A stretch of DNA of 30,655 bases. Source: an uncultured Prevotellaceae bacterium. Lineage in GTDB: Bacteria > Bacteroidota > Bacteroidia > Bacteroidales > Bacteroidaceae. Position 1 is the first letter of the stretch. Each line of letters begins with the position of its first letter. Under the pieces are notes generated by a model. That model searched no databases. It saw only the letters and a program-made list of their open reading frames with translations, and was not told the origin of the DNA. This document shows positions 29,727-30,655 of this stretch, one piece after another. The position numbers and the translations under genes were made by a program. Where the stretch lies: NCBI GenBank assembly GCA_946403615.1, contig CAMJAO010000003.1, forward strand, positions 1 to 30,655, written 5' to 3'.

Positions 29727-30655
29727 TTATTTGAACATTACTTTCTTTCCGTTGACAATAAAGACACCATTAGCGGGATGTTGCACTTTGCGGCCCTGCA
29801 GGTCATACACTTGGTTGTCATTCTTCTGCTGTGCCTCAACACCCTCGATACCGTCGGTAGTGCCTTTACCGAACATCGACACATCTGTGGCGCCGGCTGC
29901 AGAGGAAGCAGAGATATACAAGAACGCTTTATTGCCGTTCAATCCTTTACGATATTTCCAGAAACCGAGTTTATCGTTGTTCTTGTTGAGCACACGCACA
30001 TTGCCGAGAGAGTATACCTCATCGTAATCCTGCAACTCCGATGCGGCAAGGTTGAAGAAGAACTTGTTGTTGATGGTGCCGGAGTTGCGCATCTCCAGAT
30101 GCTCATAGTCGTTGAGGATCTGTGTGCCGGGGCGCAAGTTTCTGATCATGTCGAAAATCATCGAAATCTCTTTGGTCTTGATGCCGAGTTCCTCAATCAA
30201 GAAGTCATTGCCGTGAAGCAGGTTGCCAGAGATGGCGCTACCGTCGGTGTCAGAGATGTTGAGGGCAGCCTCGTCGCTCTCAGACTCGAGCAGCACGGCG
30301 GTCTGTGCGGGCACTGTGCCTGAGATTTCCTCGGTCAGAGCATAACCCTTATCGTCGATGGATGACACATAGTAAGCCTTGACACCATCGGGAAGAGTGT
30401 AGGGGAAGTCCACATAGAGGGTGGTGTAGTAATATTCGTTGCCCTCTTTGTCTTCGGTCAGGGTTGCTTCGTTGAAGGTCACGTCGAAGGTGTTCACCTC
30501 TTCAAGTGTCCAGAATGTGTTGGCAGCGTTGTTCTTGATAGCGGTGTTGCCCTGGCTGATGATTTTCATCTCATTGCCGTCGGCCACAATGTAATACTTG
30601 AATTCGGGGCGCACCTGTTTAATCAGATTCCAATATTGGGCATATTGAGGATATT
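29727..30655 (-). CDS. Secreted beta-rich protein, C-terminal part (module copy B), runs off the window
   Basis: The frame stays open to the window end (readable start of the visible part YPQYAQYWNLIKQVRPEF), so this is a truncated view of a longer gene; the GTG at 30614 is not a credible start. About 308 residues are visible. It shares with the protein at 28148 the segments FWTLEEVNTFDV, KAYYVSSI, GTVPAQTAVLLE, NLLHGNDF, VRVLNK and VYDLQGRKVQHPANGVFIVNGKKVMFK. Hence the two are paralogues in tandem, with copy B ahead of copy A in transcription order. The 57-aa peptide follows after 19 bases. Confidence 0.8.
   Translation of the reverse strand, partial: YPQYAQYWNLIKQVRPEFKYYIVADGNEMKIISQGNTAIKNNAANTFWTLEEVNTFDVTFNEATLTEDKEGNEYYYTTLYVDFPYTLPDGVKAYYVSSIDDKGYALTEEISGTVPAQTAVLLESESDEAALNISDTDGSAISGNLLHGNDFLIEELGIKTKEISMIFDMIRNLRPGTQILNDYEHLEMRNSGTINNKFFFNLAASELQDYDEVYSLGNVRVLNKNNDKLGFWKYRKGLNGNKAFLYISASSAAGATDVSMFGKGTTDGIEGVEAQQKNDNQVYDLQGRKVQHPANGVFIVNGKKVMFK

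Noticed and set aside
30612..30614. GTG as start of the rightmost secreted protein
   Set aside because: The frame remains open to the window edge and no signal peptide follows the GTG, so the gene simply continues outside.

Overview
The window looks like a chromosomal segment of a Bacteroidales bacterium, most likely a Prevotella-type organism. The evidence is as follows. Promoters match the Bacteroidetes pattern (TTTG, about 20 bp, then TAnnTTTG) and Shine-Dalgarno sites are largely absent. Several gene families are typical of the phylum: TlpA-like thioredoxin, DUF6029 barrel, Omp28, and C-terminal 'VNGKK.LIK' tails on secreted proteins. No tRNA, rRNA, transposase, integrase or CRISPR array was seen. 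Taxonomy is inferred from gene content, not from a marker gene.

Region 1 (480-11403, + strand) is the core of an aryl-polyene/flexirubin-type fatty-acid-like biosynthetic cluster. In order it encodes a ketoreductase, a ketosynthase, an unknown exported protein, an O-methyltransferase, an acyl carrier protein, a lipid A-type acyltransferase, a FabZ-like hot-dog protein, a thioesterase, a second ketosynthase, a small Imm32-like protein, a catalytically dead ketosynthase-like protein, a second ACP, a ketosynthase fused to a degenerate ketosynthase, and a small multidrug-resistance-type membrane protein. No aromatic starter-unit genes (ammonia lyase, aryl ligase) or MMPL exporter are present in the window, so the product stays unassigned.

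Region 2 (11658-17112, +) is an envelope locus: an exported TlpA-like thioredoxin, a DUF6029 beta-barrel, an Omp28 lipoprotein and a large Omp28-like secreted protein. Three of the four carry CxxC motifs. Region 3 (17309-24187) holds mostly housekeeping genes: tcdA on +, then on - a flavodiiron protein, a PfkB sugar kinase, a pyridoxine-type kinase, a DEAD-box helicase and a secreted EF-hand protein. Region 4 (24455-26710, +) holds a LOG-family nucleotidase, an AT-rich unknown membrane protein and an exported alpha/beta hydrolase.

Region 5 (26780-30655, -) holds a FAD-dependent reductase. Upstream of it is a duplicated two-gene module, each copy being a large secreted protein followed by a small acidic 'YI.PE...DDD...W.ED' peptide. 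One peptide (57 aa, 29534-29707) falls below usual length cut-offs. The rightmost secreted protein runs off the window edge.

The spacers are unusual. Almost every one carries a short degenerate tandem array with a period of 7 bp (sometimes 8 or 9). The unit differs at each site, and the array often begins at the stop codon of one gene or ends a few bases before the start codon of the next. A second family, of GC-rich palindromes, lies both between genes and in frame inside coding sequences. These two features and the duplicated secreted-protein/peptide module are the most promising leads.
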